DNA of 20,106 bases from JAYEJW01 sp034716535. GTDB taxonomy: Bacteria > Pseudomonadota > Gammaproteobacteria > Chromatiales > Chromatiaceae. The notes below the pieces were generated by a model, which saw only the letters and a list, made by a program, of their open reading frames with translations, did not search any database and was not told the DNA's origin. Below are positions 12,768-20,106 of the stretch, piece after piece. Position 1 is the stretch's first letter. Every line of letters starts with the position of its first letter. The DNA lies in contig JAYEJW010000671.1 in NCBI GenBank assembly GCA_034716535.1, positions 1 to 20,106 on the forward strand. Reading direction: 5' to 3'. A program made the translations under genes and the position numbers.

Positions 12768-13658
12768 TTACATCTCGTCCTCGTCCAGATGGCCGCGCCG
12801 CTTCATCATATCGAGGACCCGCTGGGTGAGGATGAGCTCCATCGCATATGTCATCTTGCCGCCTGGAATCACCAAGGTGTTGAAACCGGTGATCATAGCC
12901 CCCTCGATCAGGCCCTTGAGGTTGATCTTGTACTCCACACTTGGTTTCGGCTTGAGGAAGTGGATCATGACCAGGCTTTGATCGGCCGTGGGGATGTTTG
13001 TGACGCAGAAGGGATTTGAGGTATCGGTCAGGGGGATACGCTGAAAGTTGATGTGGGTTTCGGAGAACTGGGGCAGGATATAATGCATGTAGTCGTACAT
13101 GCGGCGATAGATGGTGTCCATCACATCCTCGGGACGGTATCCACGCTCGGCGGTATCGCGCTTGATCTTCTGCACCCACTCCAGGTTGATGGTGGGACAA
13201 ACGCCGATCAGCAAGTCCACCTCTTTGGCCATATTGAACTCGTCGAAAACCACACCGCCGTGCAGCCCCTCATAGAACAACAGGTCTGAATCCGGCGGGA
13301 TCTGCTCCCACTCGGTGAAGGTTCCGGGCTTCCCACCGTAGAGGACCGCTTCCTCCTGGTTGTGAATGTAGCGCCGGCGCTCTCCCCTGCCGGTTTCCCC
13401 GTAGCTGCGGAACAGCTCCAACTGCTTGTCGAAGAGATTTCCTTCCGGACCGAAGTGGCTCAGGTTTCGGCCAGCTTCCTTGGCCGCCTGCAGCTCTTTC
13501 TTCATCTCCTTACGGTTGTAACGGTGGAAGCTGTCACCTTCAACGAAGGCCGCGCGGGCACCGACACGTTTGAAGATGTGCTCCAGGGCATTCTTCACCG
13601 TGCTGGTGCCCGCACCGGACGAGCCGGTGACCGCAACAATGGGGTGCTTTCTGGACAT
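12768..13658 (-). CDS. cbbP: Phosphoribulokinase (Calvin cycle), class I
   Basis: This enzyme phosphorylates ribulose 5-phosphate with ATP to ribulose 1,5-bisphosphate, the RuBisCO substrate. The ATG at 13658 follows GAGGAG at good spacing and gives 296 residues, the usual length of the proteobacterial octameric form. The P-loop GSSGAGTST lies at 12-20, followed by the family's VEGDSFHRYNR segment, HFGPEGNLFDKQLELF, a Walker B region LLFYEGLHGG and a conserved C-terminal part (FNTLVIPGGKMTYAMELILTQR). Its presence shows carbon fixation by the Calvin cycle. No other cbb genes or a CbbR regulator are adjacent, so this kinase stands alone, as in several gammaproteobacterial autotrophs. Confidence 0.97.
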   Translation of the reverse strand: MSRKHPIVAVTGSSGAGTSTVKNALEHIFKRVGARAAFVEGDSFHRYNRKEMKKELQAAKEAGRNLSHFGPEGNLFDKQLELFRSYGETGRGERRRYIHNQEEAVLYGGKPGTFTEWEQIPPDSDLLFYEGLHGGVVFDEFNMAKEVDLLIGVCPTINLEWVQKIKRDTAERGYRPEDVMDTIYRRMYDYMHYILPQFSETHINFQRIPLTDTSNPFCVTNIPTADQSLVMIHFLKPKPSVEYKINLKGLIEGAMITGFNTLVIPGGKMTYAMELILTQRVLDMMKRRGHLDEDEM

Positions 13659-14032
13659 GGAGTTCTCCTCGTTGGCTAACACTCATCAGCAGGCCATTGA
13701 ATATTTTTGTGTTTAGAATGACCTACGCAACAGCGGGAAGGGGCACCGACGCGTCTGACGGCCTGTGCCTGAACATCCGGGGATCCGGCGAGCATGATCT
13801 TCTGAACCCGGATGACGATCAATCCCAGGACGGGTTTTTACAGCGTCTTTGCCGCCGCCGCTGAACTAATGCGTAGTTCCCTGACTCGGATCAACTGACG
13901 TTCAGAAAAATGGCGTGTAATTTTCACGGAACCCGATCGGTCCAAGACCAGGAACGGTCCGCCACTGGAAGGCCCTCCAAGTTTTGACGATCATCGCTAC
14001 TCATCGTAAGCGCCCTGTCCACGGAGGTCAGC
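13659..14032. other. Gene-free 374-bp divergent promoter region (phosphoribulokinase / MsrBA)
   Basis: I see no gene here. An AT-rich stretch near 13700-13725 lies about 50-60 bases before the kinase start and probably holds its promoter, but no clear box pair was found. For the rightward msrBA gene, CTGACG with TAATTT 17 bp on (about 13896-13924) and TTGACG with TAAGCG 17 bp on (about 13984-14012) are weak candidates. The ribosome site GGAGG lies just before 14033. Confidence 0.35.
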
Positions 14033-15118
14033 ATGCCCGCTCGATTTACTTTCACCGCAGTCCTCGCCTTTCTCAGCGCGGCCTTTCTTCTCTCCCCCGG
14101 GCAGGAACCGTCGGCCCAGGCCGGCACAGCGGACGAGGCACTGAGCAACGAGCGACGCGCCTGCGCCAAGGCCGCTGACGCGGAGCGCTGGAAGCGCCCG
14201 CCACAGGAGGAGCTCAAGCGCCGCCTGAGCTCGGAGCAATACCGCATTACCCAGGAAGAAGGCACCGAGCCTGCCTTCCGCAACGAGTTCTGGGACAACC
14301 ACGACGACGGTATCTATGTGGATGTGGTCTCCGGCGAGCCCCTGTTCAGCTCGCGGGACAAGTTCGAGTCGGGCACAGGCTGGCCCAGCTTCCACTCGCC
14401 CTTGGAGCCGGATCTCATCGTGGAGCGTACGGACCGGACCTTGTGGATGACACGCACGGAAGTGCGCTCCCGGCACGGGGACTCGCATCTGGGGCACCTG
14501 TTTGACGACGGGCCGCAGCCGACGGGGCTGCGCTACTGCGTCAACTCCGCGGCGCTGCGCTTCATTCCGGCGACCAATCTGGAAAAGGAAGGCTACGGGG
14601 AGTATGTCGCGCTTTTCGACGCCGATGAGCAGGCAAAGGCGAAAGGACCCCGCACCGAGCTCGCGACCTTCGCCATGGGTTGTTTCTGGGGGGCGGAGGC
14701 GGATTTCTGCGGCCTGAAAGGCGTCCTGGACACTCGGGTGGGCTATGCCGGCGGGGGCACGAAGAACCCGAGCTACAGGCAGGTCTCCTCCGGCCGCACC
14801 GGCCACGCAGAGGTGGTGCAGGTGGAGTACGACCCAGCCCTAATCTCCTACGAGCAACTGCTCGACCTGTTCTGGAAGGAGCACGATCCAACGACCCGCG
14901 ATCGCCAGGGACCGGACGTGGGGAGCCAATACCGGAGTATGATTCTGTACCACAGCCCCGAACAGGAACGTCTTGCCAGGGCCTCGAAGAAGCAGTTCGC
15001 ACAGCGTTTCAGGCGGACCGTCGTGACCGAGATCGTACCGGCTGCGACCTTCTACGCCGCCGAGGATTATCACCAACGCTACCTGGAGAAACGCGGTCGG
15101 GTCCGTTGCACACGCTGA
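14033..15118 (+). CDS. Exported MsrB-MsrA fusion methionine sulfoxide reductase
   Basis: The protein has 361 residues, with GGAGG before the ATG. An N-terminal signal peptide (hydrophobic residues 8-21, possible cleavage near SAQA) sends it to the periplasm. Residues about 53-190 are MsrB (GWPSF at 116-120, HLGHLFDDGPQPTG, catalytic Cys169 in RYCVNSAALRF). Residues about 208-355 are MsrA (catalytic Cys217 in GCFWGAE, GHAEVVQVEYDP, YQR/DYHQRY end). Together they reduce both the R and S sulfoxides of methionine. The order B then A is the reverse of Neisseria PilB. The MsrB half lacks the four zinc cysteines and the only other cysteine before Cys169 is Cys44. No thioredoxin-like domain is fused, so reducing power must come from another protein. 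The amidase gene follows 15 bases downstream. Confidence 0.92.
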   Translation: MPARFTFTAVLAFLSAAFLLSPGQEPSAQAGTADEALSNERRACAKAADAERWKRPPQEELKRRLSSEQYRITQEEGTEPAFRNEFWDNHDDGIYVDVVSGEPLFSSRDKFESGTGWPSFHSPLEPDLIVERTDRTLWMTRTEVRSRHGDSHLGHLFDDGPQPTGLRYCVNSAALRFIPATNLEKEGYGEYVALFDADEQAKAKGPRTELATFAMGCFWGAEADFCGLKGVLDTRVGYAGGGTKNPSYRQVSSGRTGHAEVVQVEYDPALISYEQLLDLFWKEHDPTTRDRQGPDVGSQYRSMILYHSPEQERLARASKKQFAQRFRRTVVTEIVPAATFYAAEDYHQRYLEKRGRVRCTR

Positions 15119-15133
15119 CTACCGGAGCCGCTC

Positions 15134-16024
15134 GTGACCAGCAATATCCTCCGCATGGCCTTGGTCCAGCAGGCCGACCAGGGCTCGGTTGACGCCAACC
15201 TGGCGGCCTGTGAGCAGGGCATCCGCGAGGCAGCGCACCAGGGCTGCCGTTTGGTATTGCTGCAGGAGCTGCACAACGGCGCCTACTTCTGCCAGACGGA
15301 GGACCCCGACCTATTCGACCTGGCGGAGCCCATCCCCGGCCCCACCACCCGACGCCTGGGCACGCTCGCTGCGGAGTTGCGGGTCGTCGTCGTGGGCTCC
15401 CTGTTCGAGCATCGGGCGCCGGGGCTTTACCATAATTCCGCGGTGGTGATGGACGTCGATGGCCGGGTCGCGGGCGGATATCGGAAGATGCATATCCCGG
15501 ATGATCCCGGCTATTATGAGAAGTTCTATTTTGCTCCGGGCGACCTGGGCTTCACGCCGGTGAATACGGCGGTCGGTCGCCTCGGCGTTCTGGTGTGCTG
15601 GGATCAGTGGTTCCCGGAGGCCGCGCGGCTGATGGCACTGGCCGGGGCGGACCTGTTGCTCTACCCCACCGCCATCGGTTGGGACCCGGAGGACGACCCG
15701 GCGGAGCAGGCGCGCCAGCGCGACGCCTGGCAGACGGTACAGCGGGGCCACGCGATCGCCAATGGCCTGCCGGTCGCGGCCTGCAATCGCATCGGCTTCG
15801 AGCCGGATCCGAACGCAGCCGCGCGGGTTGCGCGTTTTTGGGGAAGCTCCTTCGTGTGTGGTCCCCAGGGAGAGATCCTGGCCGAGGCTCCCGCTGACGA
15901 ACCCGCCGTTTTGGTGGCGGATATCGATCGCTCGCGTTCGGAGCGGATACGCCGCGTCTGGCCATTCTTTCGGGACCGGCGCATCGACGCCTACGGAGAT
16001 CTGCTCAAACGGTTCCGGGATTGA
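15134..16024 (+). CDS. aguB: N-carbamoylputrescine amidase
   Basis: This nitrilase-superfamily enzyme hydrolyses N-carbamoylputrescine to putrescine, CO2 and ammonia, the last step of the agmatine route to polyamines. It has 296 residues, the usual length. The catalytic triad is visible: Glu45 (LLQELHNG), Lys118 (YRKMHIPDDPGYYEKFYF) and Cys155 (VLVCWDQWFPE). The segment LLYPTAIGW and an AACNRIG stretch agree with AguB rather than other amidases. The start is GTG at 15134 with GGAG seven bases before. It follows msrBA by 15 bases, so the two are probably cotranscribed, although they do not share a pathway. The usual partner aguA (agmatine deiminase) is not in the window. Confidence 0.94.
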   Translation: MTSNILRMALVQQADQGSVDANLAACEQGIREAAHQGCRLVLLQELHNGAYFCQTEDPDLFDLAEPIPGPTTRRLGTLAAELRVVVVGSLFEHRAPGLYHNSAVVMDVDGRVAGGYRKMHIPDDPGYYEKFYFAPGDLGFTPVNTAVGRLGVLVCWDQWFPEAARLMALAGADLLLYPTAIGWDPEDDPAEQARQRDAWQTVQRGHAIANGLPVAACNRIGFEPDPNAAARVARFWGSSFVCGPQGEILAEAPADEPAVLVADIDRSRSERIRRVWPFFRDRRIDAYGDLLKRFRD

Positions 16025-16083
16025 CGCACAGCTGCCCGCTCCTGTTGAAGCCGATGACTGGCGATAAATCCGTATGCTAGGCC

Positions 16084-16105
16084 AACGCTGATGTTTGCAG
16101 CGTTT
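16084..16105. terminator. Hairpin between convergent aguB and ccoS, probable terminator
   Basis: AACGCTG (16084-16090) pairs perfectly with CAGCGTT (16098-16104) around a 7-base loop and is followed by TTCCC rightward. It lies between the aguB and ccoS stop codons. The T tract is short, so efficiency is uncertain. Confidence 0.45.
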
Positions 16106-16107
16106 CC

Positions 16108-16356
16108 CTAAGGACGGCCGTCCTCCTCCACCTTCTCGCCGGCACCGCGAGAAGCCGTCGGCTCAGTTTCCCCCGGATCCAGATCGGCGTCGGGAAACCG
16201 GCGGGGGTCGGCCTCGCCATCGTCGTCCATGAGGATGCGGTGCGCATCCCCCTCCAGATCGTCGAACTGGCCGCTTCGGGCGGCCCAGAACAGGACGCCG
16301 ACGGCCACCAGGCCGAGAACGATCATGCCGGGGATGAGTCCGTAGATGACTTCCAT
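16108..16356 (-). CDS. ccoS: CcoS, cbb3-type cytochrome oxidase assembly protein
   Basis: This small protein of 82 residues has one N-terminal membrane segment (about 4-25, LIPGMIVLGLVAVGVLFWAA). The family motif follows directly: RSGQFDDLEGDAHRILMDDD. CcoS is needed for cofactor (haem and copper) insertion into the cbb3 oxidase. The acidic tail (about 45-82) is longer than the core and of low complexity. It is the last gene of the leftward ccoG-H-I-S cluster, 18 bases after ccoI, as in many proteobacteria. Confidence 0.93.
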   Translation of the reverse strand: MEVIYGLIPGMIVLGLVAVGVLFWAARSGQFDDLEGDAHRILMDDDGEADPRRFPDADLDPGETEPTASRGAGEKVEEDGRP

Positions 16357-16374
16357 GGGATCTCGAGATGGTCT

Positions 16375-18915
16375 TCAGTTGGTTGACGGACGCCGAAACT
16401 GGCTTCGGATGCGGGACGAATTGCCGATGACGGCGAGCGAGCTCAGGGGCATGGACACCGCCGCCACCAGGGGCGTGATCATGGCCGCCATCGCCAACGG
16501 GACCATGATGACATTATAGGTAATGGAAATACCGATATTCTGACGGATGGTTCCGAGCGTGCGGCGGGAGAGGGCCGCGGCCTGGTGCACCTTCTCCAGC
16601 TCGCTACTCATGAGGACGATGTCGGCGCTGGCAATCGAGATATCCGTGCCGCTCCCCATGGCCATGCCGACGTCGGCACGGACCAGGGCCGGCGCATCGT
16701 TGACGCCGTCGCCCACCATGGCCACCCGCCGCCCGTCCCGCTGCAGATCGGCGATCACACGGTCCTTATCCTCAGGCAGAACCTCGGCGATGACCTCCAT
16801 CCCGCCCAACTTCTCGGCGATGCGCTCCGCGCTGCGGCGGCGGTCTCCCGTGAGCAGTGTGACCCTGATACCCTGCTCCTTGAGGCGGCTCACGACCTGC
16901 GGCGCATCCTGGCGCAGGCGATCCTCGACACCGATCACAAGCACCTCTGCGCCATCGATCGCGACGTGAAGTGCGCTGGCGCCGCCATGCTCCACCCGCT
17001 CTGCCCGTTCCGCGAGCGCTCGCGAGCGCGCGACGCCGTTCTGACGCAGCCATTGTGCGGTTCCGGCGATCACCAGGTGCCCGTCGACACGGCCCATGAT
17101 GCCGAGTCCCGGACGTACCCTGACCTCAGACACCTGGGCACCCTGATAACCGATCTGCGCCACACGGCAGAGGTTGCGCACCGCCGCTGCGACCGGATGC
17201 TCGGAGAAGCGCTCGAGGGCCGCCAGGACCGCAAGCGATCCCCGTAGCCCCGGGGTCAGCGCATCCCGCTTACCGCCCTCCCAGACGTCATGGCCATCGA
17301 CGACCGAGGTCACCGTGGGCCTTCCCTCAGTGAGGGTGCCCGTCTTGTCGAAAACGAAATGCTCAATGGAGGACAGGCCCTCCAGGACCGCGCCGTTCTT
17401 CACCAGAATGCCGTGGCGGGCGCCCAGCCCGGAGGCGACTGCGATCGCCATGGGCGTTGCCAGACCGAAGGCGCAGGGACAGGTGATGATGAGCACTGCA
17501 GTGGCGGCCATCAGGGCCGTCTCGAAATCGCTGCGGACCCACCAAAGAAAGGTCAGGGTTCCCAAGCCGAGGGTCGCCGCCACGAACCAGGGCACGACCC
17601 GGTCCGCCACGCACTGGATGGGCGCCTTGCTCGCCTGGGCCTCTTCGACCAGCTTGATGATGCGGCCGAGGGCGGTATTCTTCAGCAGCCCTTCCACGCG
17701 GACCTGCAGGGAACCGGCGCCGTTCAGGGTACCCGCACAGACCGCTTCGCCCTTGCGCTTGATCACGGGATCGGACTCCCCGGTGAGCATGGACTCATCC
17801 ACGCGACTCTCGCCGTCCAGCACGATCCCATCGACTGGGATCTTCTCGCCGGGCCGCACCAAGGCGGTTTCCCCCTCTTTCACCGCACGCATGGGCAGGA
17901 TCACCTCTTCCCCGTCCCGCAGTACCGTCGCCACCTTGGGCTGCAGATCGAGCAACCGCTGAGTCGAGGCCACCGCCTGGCGCTTTGAGACCGCCTCCAG
18001 GAAACGGCCCAACAGGATGACGAACAGGAAGTTCACCACCGTATCCCAGTAGACCTCGCCGGTTCTCACCCCTGTTGTGGTCACGTAAAGGGAGTACAGA
18101 TAGGTGATGGTGGCCCCGATGGCGATGGGCAGGTCCATCGTCAGGTTCAAGCTGCGCAACCCGGACCAGGCACCTCTGTAGAAGGGATAGCCGGAATAGA
18201 GCAGCGTGGGCGTAGCGATGGCAAAGCCGATCCACTGAAACATGCTGCGAAATTCCCCCTGGTCGGCCCCTGAATACAGGGCGATGGAGATCCACAGCAG
18301 GTTCATCATCGCAAAGCCGGCGAACGCCATGCGGTAGAGCAGCGCCCGATTCTGGCGCTTCAGCGCACCCTCTGCCACATCGGGATCGAAGGGAACGGCG
18401 GCGTAGCCGATGTCCGCCAGGCGCCTCAACGCCCGCGAAAGCTTGAGGCGATCGTTGTCCCATTTGAGCTTGAGACGGCGGCCCGTGAGGTTGACCCGGG
18501 CCTCATCCACACCCGGCATGGCCTGCAGGCTGTTCTCGATTAGCCAGACGCAGGCGGCGCAGTGGATTCCCTCGACCAGGAGATTGATCTCGCGGGTCTC
18601 CCCGAGGGAATCGACGAACTCCTCCTGCACCTCGTCGATGTCGTAGAGGGCGAGCTCCTTCGGGGGCTCGGGGGGCGGGCCGAGGACCTCGCCCTCCGGC
18701 GTGCGCTTATAGAAACCTTCGAGGCCGGCCGCAAAGATGGCCTCGCAAACAGACTTACAGCCCGTACAGCAAAAGACACGCTCCTCGCCCTGTATCTCTG
18801 CTCTGACCTGCACCTGGGGTGAGGCGGGCAGGCCGCAATGAAAACAGGCCCTGTCGACCAGGCCTTCGGCCCGTGGAATGCGCCCCTCGGCGAGGACCTG
18901 GGGAAGATCGCTCAC
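16375..18915 (-). CDS. ccoI: CcoI/FixI copper-transporting P1B-type ATPase
   Basis: The protein has 846 residues. In order: a Cys-rich N-terminal motif (CFHCG at 25-29, FCCTGCKSVC at 48-57), one heavy-metal domain (GIHCAAC at 116-122), transmembrane helices from about 190, the TGES loop (378-381), the metal-binding CPC in the membrane (479-481), the phosphorylation site DKTGTLT (from Asp523), and a hinge MVGDGVNDAPAL near the end. The CcoI type loads copper for the CuB centre of cbb3 oxidase rather than giving copper resistance; the N-terminal Cys cluster and the neighbours ccoH and ccoS support this. The start is GTG at 18915, three bases after the ccoH stop, with a weak ribosome site, so coupling is likely. 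Confidence 0.96.
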   Translation of the reverse strand: MSDLPQVLAEGRIPRAEGLVDRACFHCGLPASPQVQVRAEIQGEERVFCCTGCKSVCEAIFAAGLEGFYKRTPEGEVLGPPPEPPKELALYDIDEVQEEFVDSLGETREINLLVEGIHCAACVWLIENSLQAMPGVDEARVNLTGRRLKLKWDNDRLKLSRALRRLADIGYAAVPFDPDVAEGALKRQNRALLYRMAFAGFAMMNLLWISIALYSGADQGEFRSMFQWIGFAIATPTLLYSGYPFYRGAWSGLRSLNLTMDLPIAIGATITYLYSLYVTTTGVRTGEVYWDTVVNFLFVILLGRFLEAVSKRQAVASTQRLLDLQPKVATVLRDGEEVILPMRAVKEGETALVRPGEKIPVDGIVLDGESRVDESMLTGESDPVIKRKGEAVCAGTLNGAGSLQVRVEGLLKNTALGRIIKLVEEAQASKAPIQCVADRVVPWFVAATLGLGTLTFLWWVRSDFETALMAATAVLIITCPCAFGLATPMAIAVASGLGARHGILVKNGAVLEGLSSIEHFVFDKTGTLTEGRPTVTSVVDGHDVWEGGKRDALTPGLRGSLAVLAALERFSEHPVAAAVRNLCRVAQIGYQGAQVSEVRVRPGLGIMGRVDGHLVIAGTAQWLRQNGVARSRALAERAERVEHGGASALHVAIDGAEVLVIGVEDRLRQDAPQVVSRLKEQGIRVTLLTGDRRRSAERIAEKLGGMEVIAEVLPEDKDRVIADLQRDGRRVAMVGDGVNDAPALVRADVGMAMGSGTDISIASADIVLMSSELEKVHQAAALSRRTLGTIRQNIGISITYNVIMVPLAMAAMITPLVAAVSMPLSSLAVIGNSSRIRSQFRRPSTN

Positions 18916-18918
18916 GAA

Positions 18919-19434
18919 TCAGGGACGCTGGACGTGGATGCGCTTCCCGAGATTGAATTCGTCGTTGCCGTTGGTCGCCGACAGCAGGGTGTCCCAGATA
19001 CCGGCGAGCGGGAAGGTCACCTCTGACACGTAGCGGCCCTCGCCCTCTTCGGTTACATCCACGGTGAAGTCCTGGGACGCATCGGACGGCCGATAGGCAA
19101 AGAACCGGACCGCATCGGGCGTGACCGGCTGTCCGGCCTTATCGACGACGAAAAAGCGAACGGTGCTGCGCTCTCCTGCCCTGATGTCCGTCGGGATGTC
19201 CGCCCGCATGACCCAGCCGGGATCCCGTGCCATCTTGGAGGCCATGGTGCGCTCATAGTCCTTGCCGCGCTCGTAGTAATCGTCTACGACCAGCCCCGGA
19301 TTGGTGGAAATGGCGAAGAAGACCATGGTGAGGTTCACCGCGAGGACCGCAAGGACGAGGGCGATCCAGCCGAGGACCCAGGGGCTTCGCCAGGCGGAAA
19401 CCAGTTTATGCTGTTCCGGGGCTGTACGTTCCAT
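18919..19434 (-). CDS. ccoH: CcoH/FixH, cbb3 oxidase assembly membrane protein
   Basis: The protein has 171 residues with one N-terminal membrane helix (about 16-42, SPWVLGWIALVLAVLAVNLTMVFFAI) followed by NPGLVVDDYYERGKDYERT, the FixH/CcoH signature. The rest is a periplasmic beta-sandwich-like domain (VRFFVVDKAGQPVTPDAVRF, then GRYVSEVTFPLAGIWDTLL). CcoH interacts with the oxidase during late assembly. No ribosome site is evident before the ATG at 19434. The 120 bases upstream, between ccoG and this gene, contain two hairpins. Confidence 0.92.
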   Translation of the reverse strand: MERTAPEQHKLVSAWRSPWVLGWIALVLAVLAVNLTMVFFAISTNPGLVVDDYYERGKDYERTMASKMARDPGWVMRADIPTDIRAGERSTVRFFVVDKAGQPVTPDAVRFFAYRPSDASQDFTVDVTEEGEGRYVSEVTFPLAGIWDTLLSATNGNDEFNLGKRIHVQRP

Positions 19435-19451
19435 ATGCGACGGTTACCTGT

Positions 19452-19494
19452 CCAACCGAGGGAGGTTGGGACGAAAATTCGCGCCTTAGGCGCG
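19452..19494. other. Two adjacent hairpins in the ccoG-ccoH gap
   Basis: CCAACC (19452-19457) pairs with GGTTGG (19464-19469), and CGCGCC (19480-19485) pairs with GGCGCG (19489-19494) around TTA. Reading leftward, the second stem is followed by AATTTTC. They could attenuate transcription from ccoG into ccoHIS or protect the mRNA ends. Confidence 0.4.
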
Positions 19495-19554
19495 TTTACT
19501 AGGACAAATTGAGGGGGCTGATGCCAACCCGTCCGCGTATGTTCGTCCGAAGCG

Positions 19555-20005
19555 CTAACGCCTCGGTCCGATGAAGACGCTCTCCCGGTCCGCGCTCACA
19601 ATCTCGCCCGAAGAGCGGGTCCCTTCAACGTGGAAGGTGATGGGTTCATGCTCCTCTTTCAGGTCCTTACGCGGGACCCGCACGAAGACGATCGCCGGCG
19701 AGACAAAGCCGTTTCTCGCATTGATCTCCTCGTCGGCGCCAATCAGCTCGAGTCCGTCCAGACCGGACGCGCTCACCCGCACCGGGATGTTCTCCGTCAT
19801 CTTGTTCAGGACCTTCAGGGTGTACTTATTCTGGATCGAGCCGTCCTTCATGGCCACGAACAGGGGGGCGCGCTCGTGCAGCACCTTGAGCTCGATGGCG
19901 TCCAGCGAGGAAACGCCATACAGGATTCCCGACAACGCGATGAGCAATATGGCCGAGTATACCCAGACCCGCGGCCGCAGCAGCATGGGCTTGGTGGGGT
20001 AGCCG
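19555..20005 (-). CDS. ccoG: CcoG (RdxA/FixG-like ferredoxin-type protein), C-terminal part only
   Basis: About 150 C-terminal residues are present. They start at LDGYPTKPMLLRPRVWVY, the junction after the ferredoxin-like domain in CcoG, then a membrane helix (VYSAILLIALSGILYGVSSL) and the periplasmic immunoglobulin-like domain (KVLNKMTENIPVRVSASGL, up to the end at FIGPRR). CcoG reduces copper for cbb3 oxidase assembly. The 4Fe-4S domains and first helices, about two thirds of the gene, are missing. Upstream of 20005 the sequence turns back on itself in an inverted repeat, so the apparent ATG at 20025 and its first few codons are an artefact of the fold. The gene is therefore cut by the end of the sequence rather than by a visible mutation. 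Confidence 0.88.
19795..19895. repeat. 101-bp inverted repeat, internal arm (within ccoG)
   Basis: This segment is the exact reverse complement of the last 101 bases of the window (20006-20106), with a spacer of 110 bases. It is normal coding sequence for the periplasmic domain of CcoG, so this arm is the original. Confidence 0.97.
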
Positions 20006-20106
20006 TCGAGCTCAAGGTGCTGCACGAGCGCGCCCCCCTGTTCGTGGCCATGAAGGACGGCTCGATCCAGAATAAGTACACCCTGAAGGTCCTGAACAAG
20101 ATGACG
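20006..20106. repeat. 101-bp inverted repeat, terminal arm (fold-back, probably artefactual)
   Basis: This is a perfect reverse-complement copy of 19795-19895; every base matches. On the plus strand it encodes ELKVLHERAPLFVAMKDGSI and more of CcoG in the wrong orientation. The turn-around occurs at TCGAGCTC, a short palindromic sequence. The repeat continues to the last base, so its full length is unknown. It looks like a chimeric or misassembled end. Confidence 0.95.

Noticed and set aside
20006..20106. Genuine rightward gene fragment encoding CcoG-like sequence
   Set aside because: It is an exact inverted copy of bases 19795-19895, so it gives no independent evidence of a second gene.

Overview
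The window looks like a GC-rich gammaproteobacterial chromosome, most likely an autotroph of the Ectothiorhodospiraceae/Chromatiales type. The indicators are a proteobacterial (class I) phosphoribulokinase, the cbb3-oxidase maturation set ccoG-ccoH-ccoI-ccoS, and a putrescine-pathway amidase. The taxonomic call rests on gene content and protein style only.

Bases 1 to about 6,110 are the right-hand part of an integrated mobile element (temperate phage or integrative element), inserted at the 3' end of the initiator tRNA-fMet gene. A rightward operon holds an FlhD-like and an FlhC-like activator, a 23-codon mini-ORF, an AlpA/Xis-like protein and a tyrosine integrase. The first four genes are chained by three ATGA stop/start overlaps; the integrase overlaps the fourth gene by 130 bp. 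A bidirectional terminator next to the tRNA closes the operon. Divergent from it is an HTH repressor without a LexA/S24 protease domain, followed by a small membrane protein. A 38-bp dyad centred on TACGCGTA separates the two units. Further left, a leftward replication operon encodes a small XRE regulator, a lambda-O-like initiator (winged-helix plus DnaT-like domain), a DnaC-like helicase loader and a ParB-like protein. The initiator gene carries two arrays of repeats in its linker, which look like an internal origin as in the lambda O gene. The ParB gene is cut short by AT-rich sequence that resembles the end of an IS21-type element. No capsid, tail or conjugation genes are in view, and the other attachment site lies off the left edge.

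From the tRNA (6107-6183) rightward the content is chromosomal. A leftward block encodes an M48 zinc-protease lipoprotein, an AttH/CrtC-like lipocalin-fold protein, and a periplasmic dehydrogenase trio: dihaem cytochrome c lipoprotein, Tat-exported small subunit and GMC flavoprotein. The tRNA-fMet promoter overlaps the flavoprotein stop codon. Next come a DUF3775 protein, phosphoribulokinase (leftward), a rightward pair (an MsrB-MsrA fusion and N-carbamoylputrescine amidase), and the leftward cco maturation cluster.

The right edge is suspicious. The last 101 bases are a perfect inverted copy of 19795-19895, folded back 110 bp away inside ccoG. This looks like a chimeric or misassembled contig end, so ccoG is incomplete and sequence beyond about 20005 should not be trusted.
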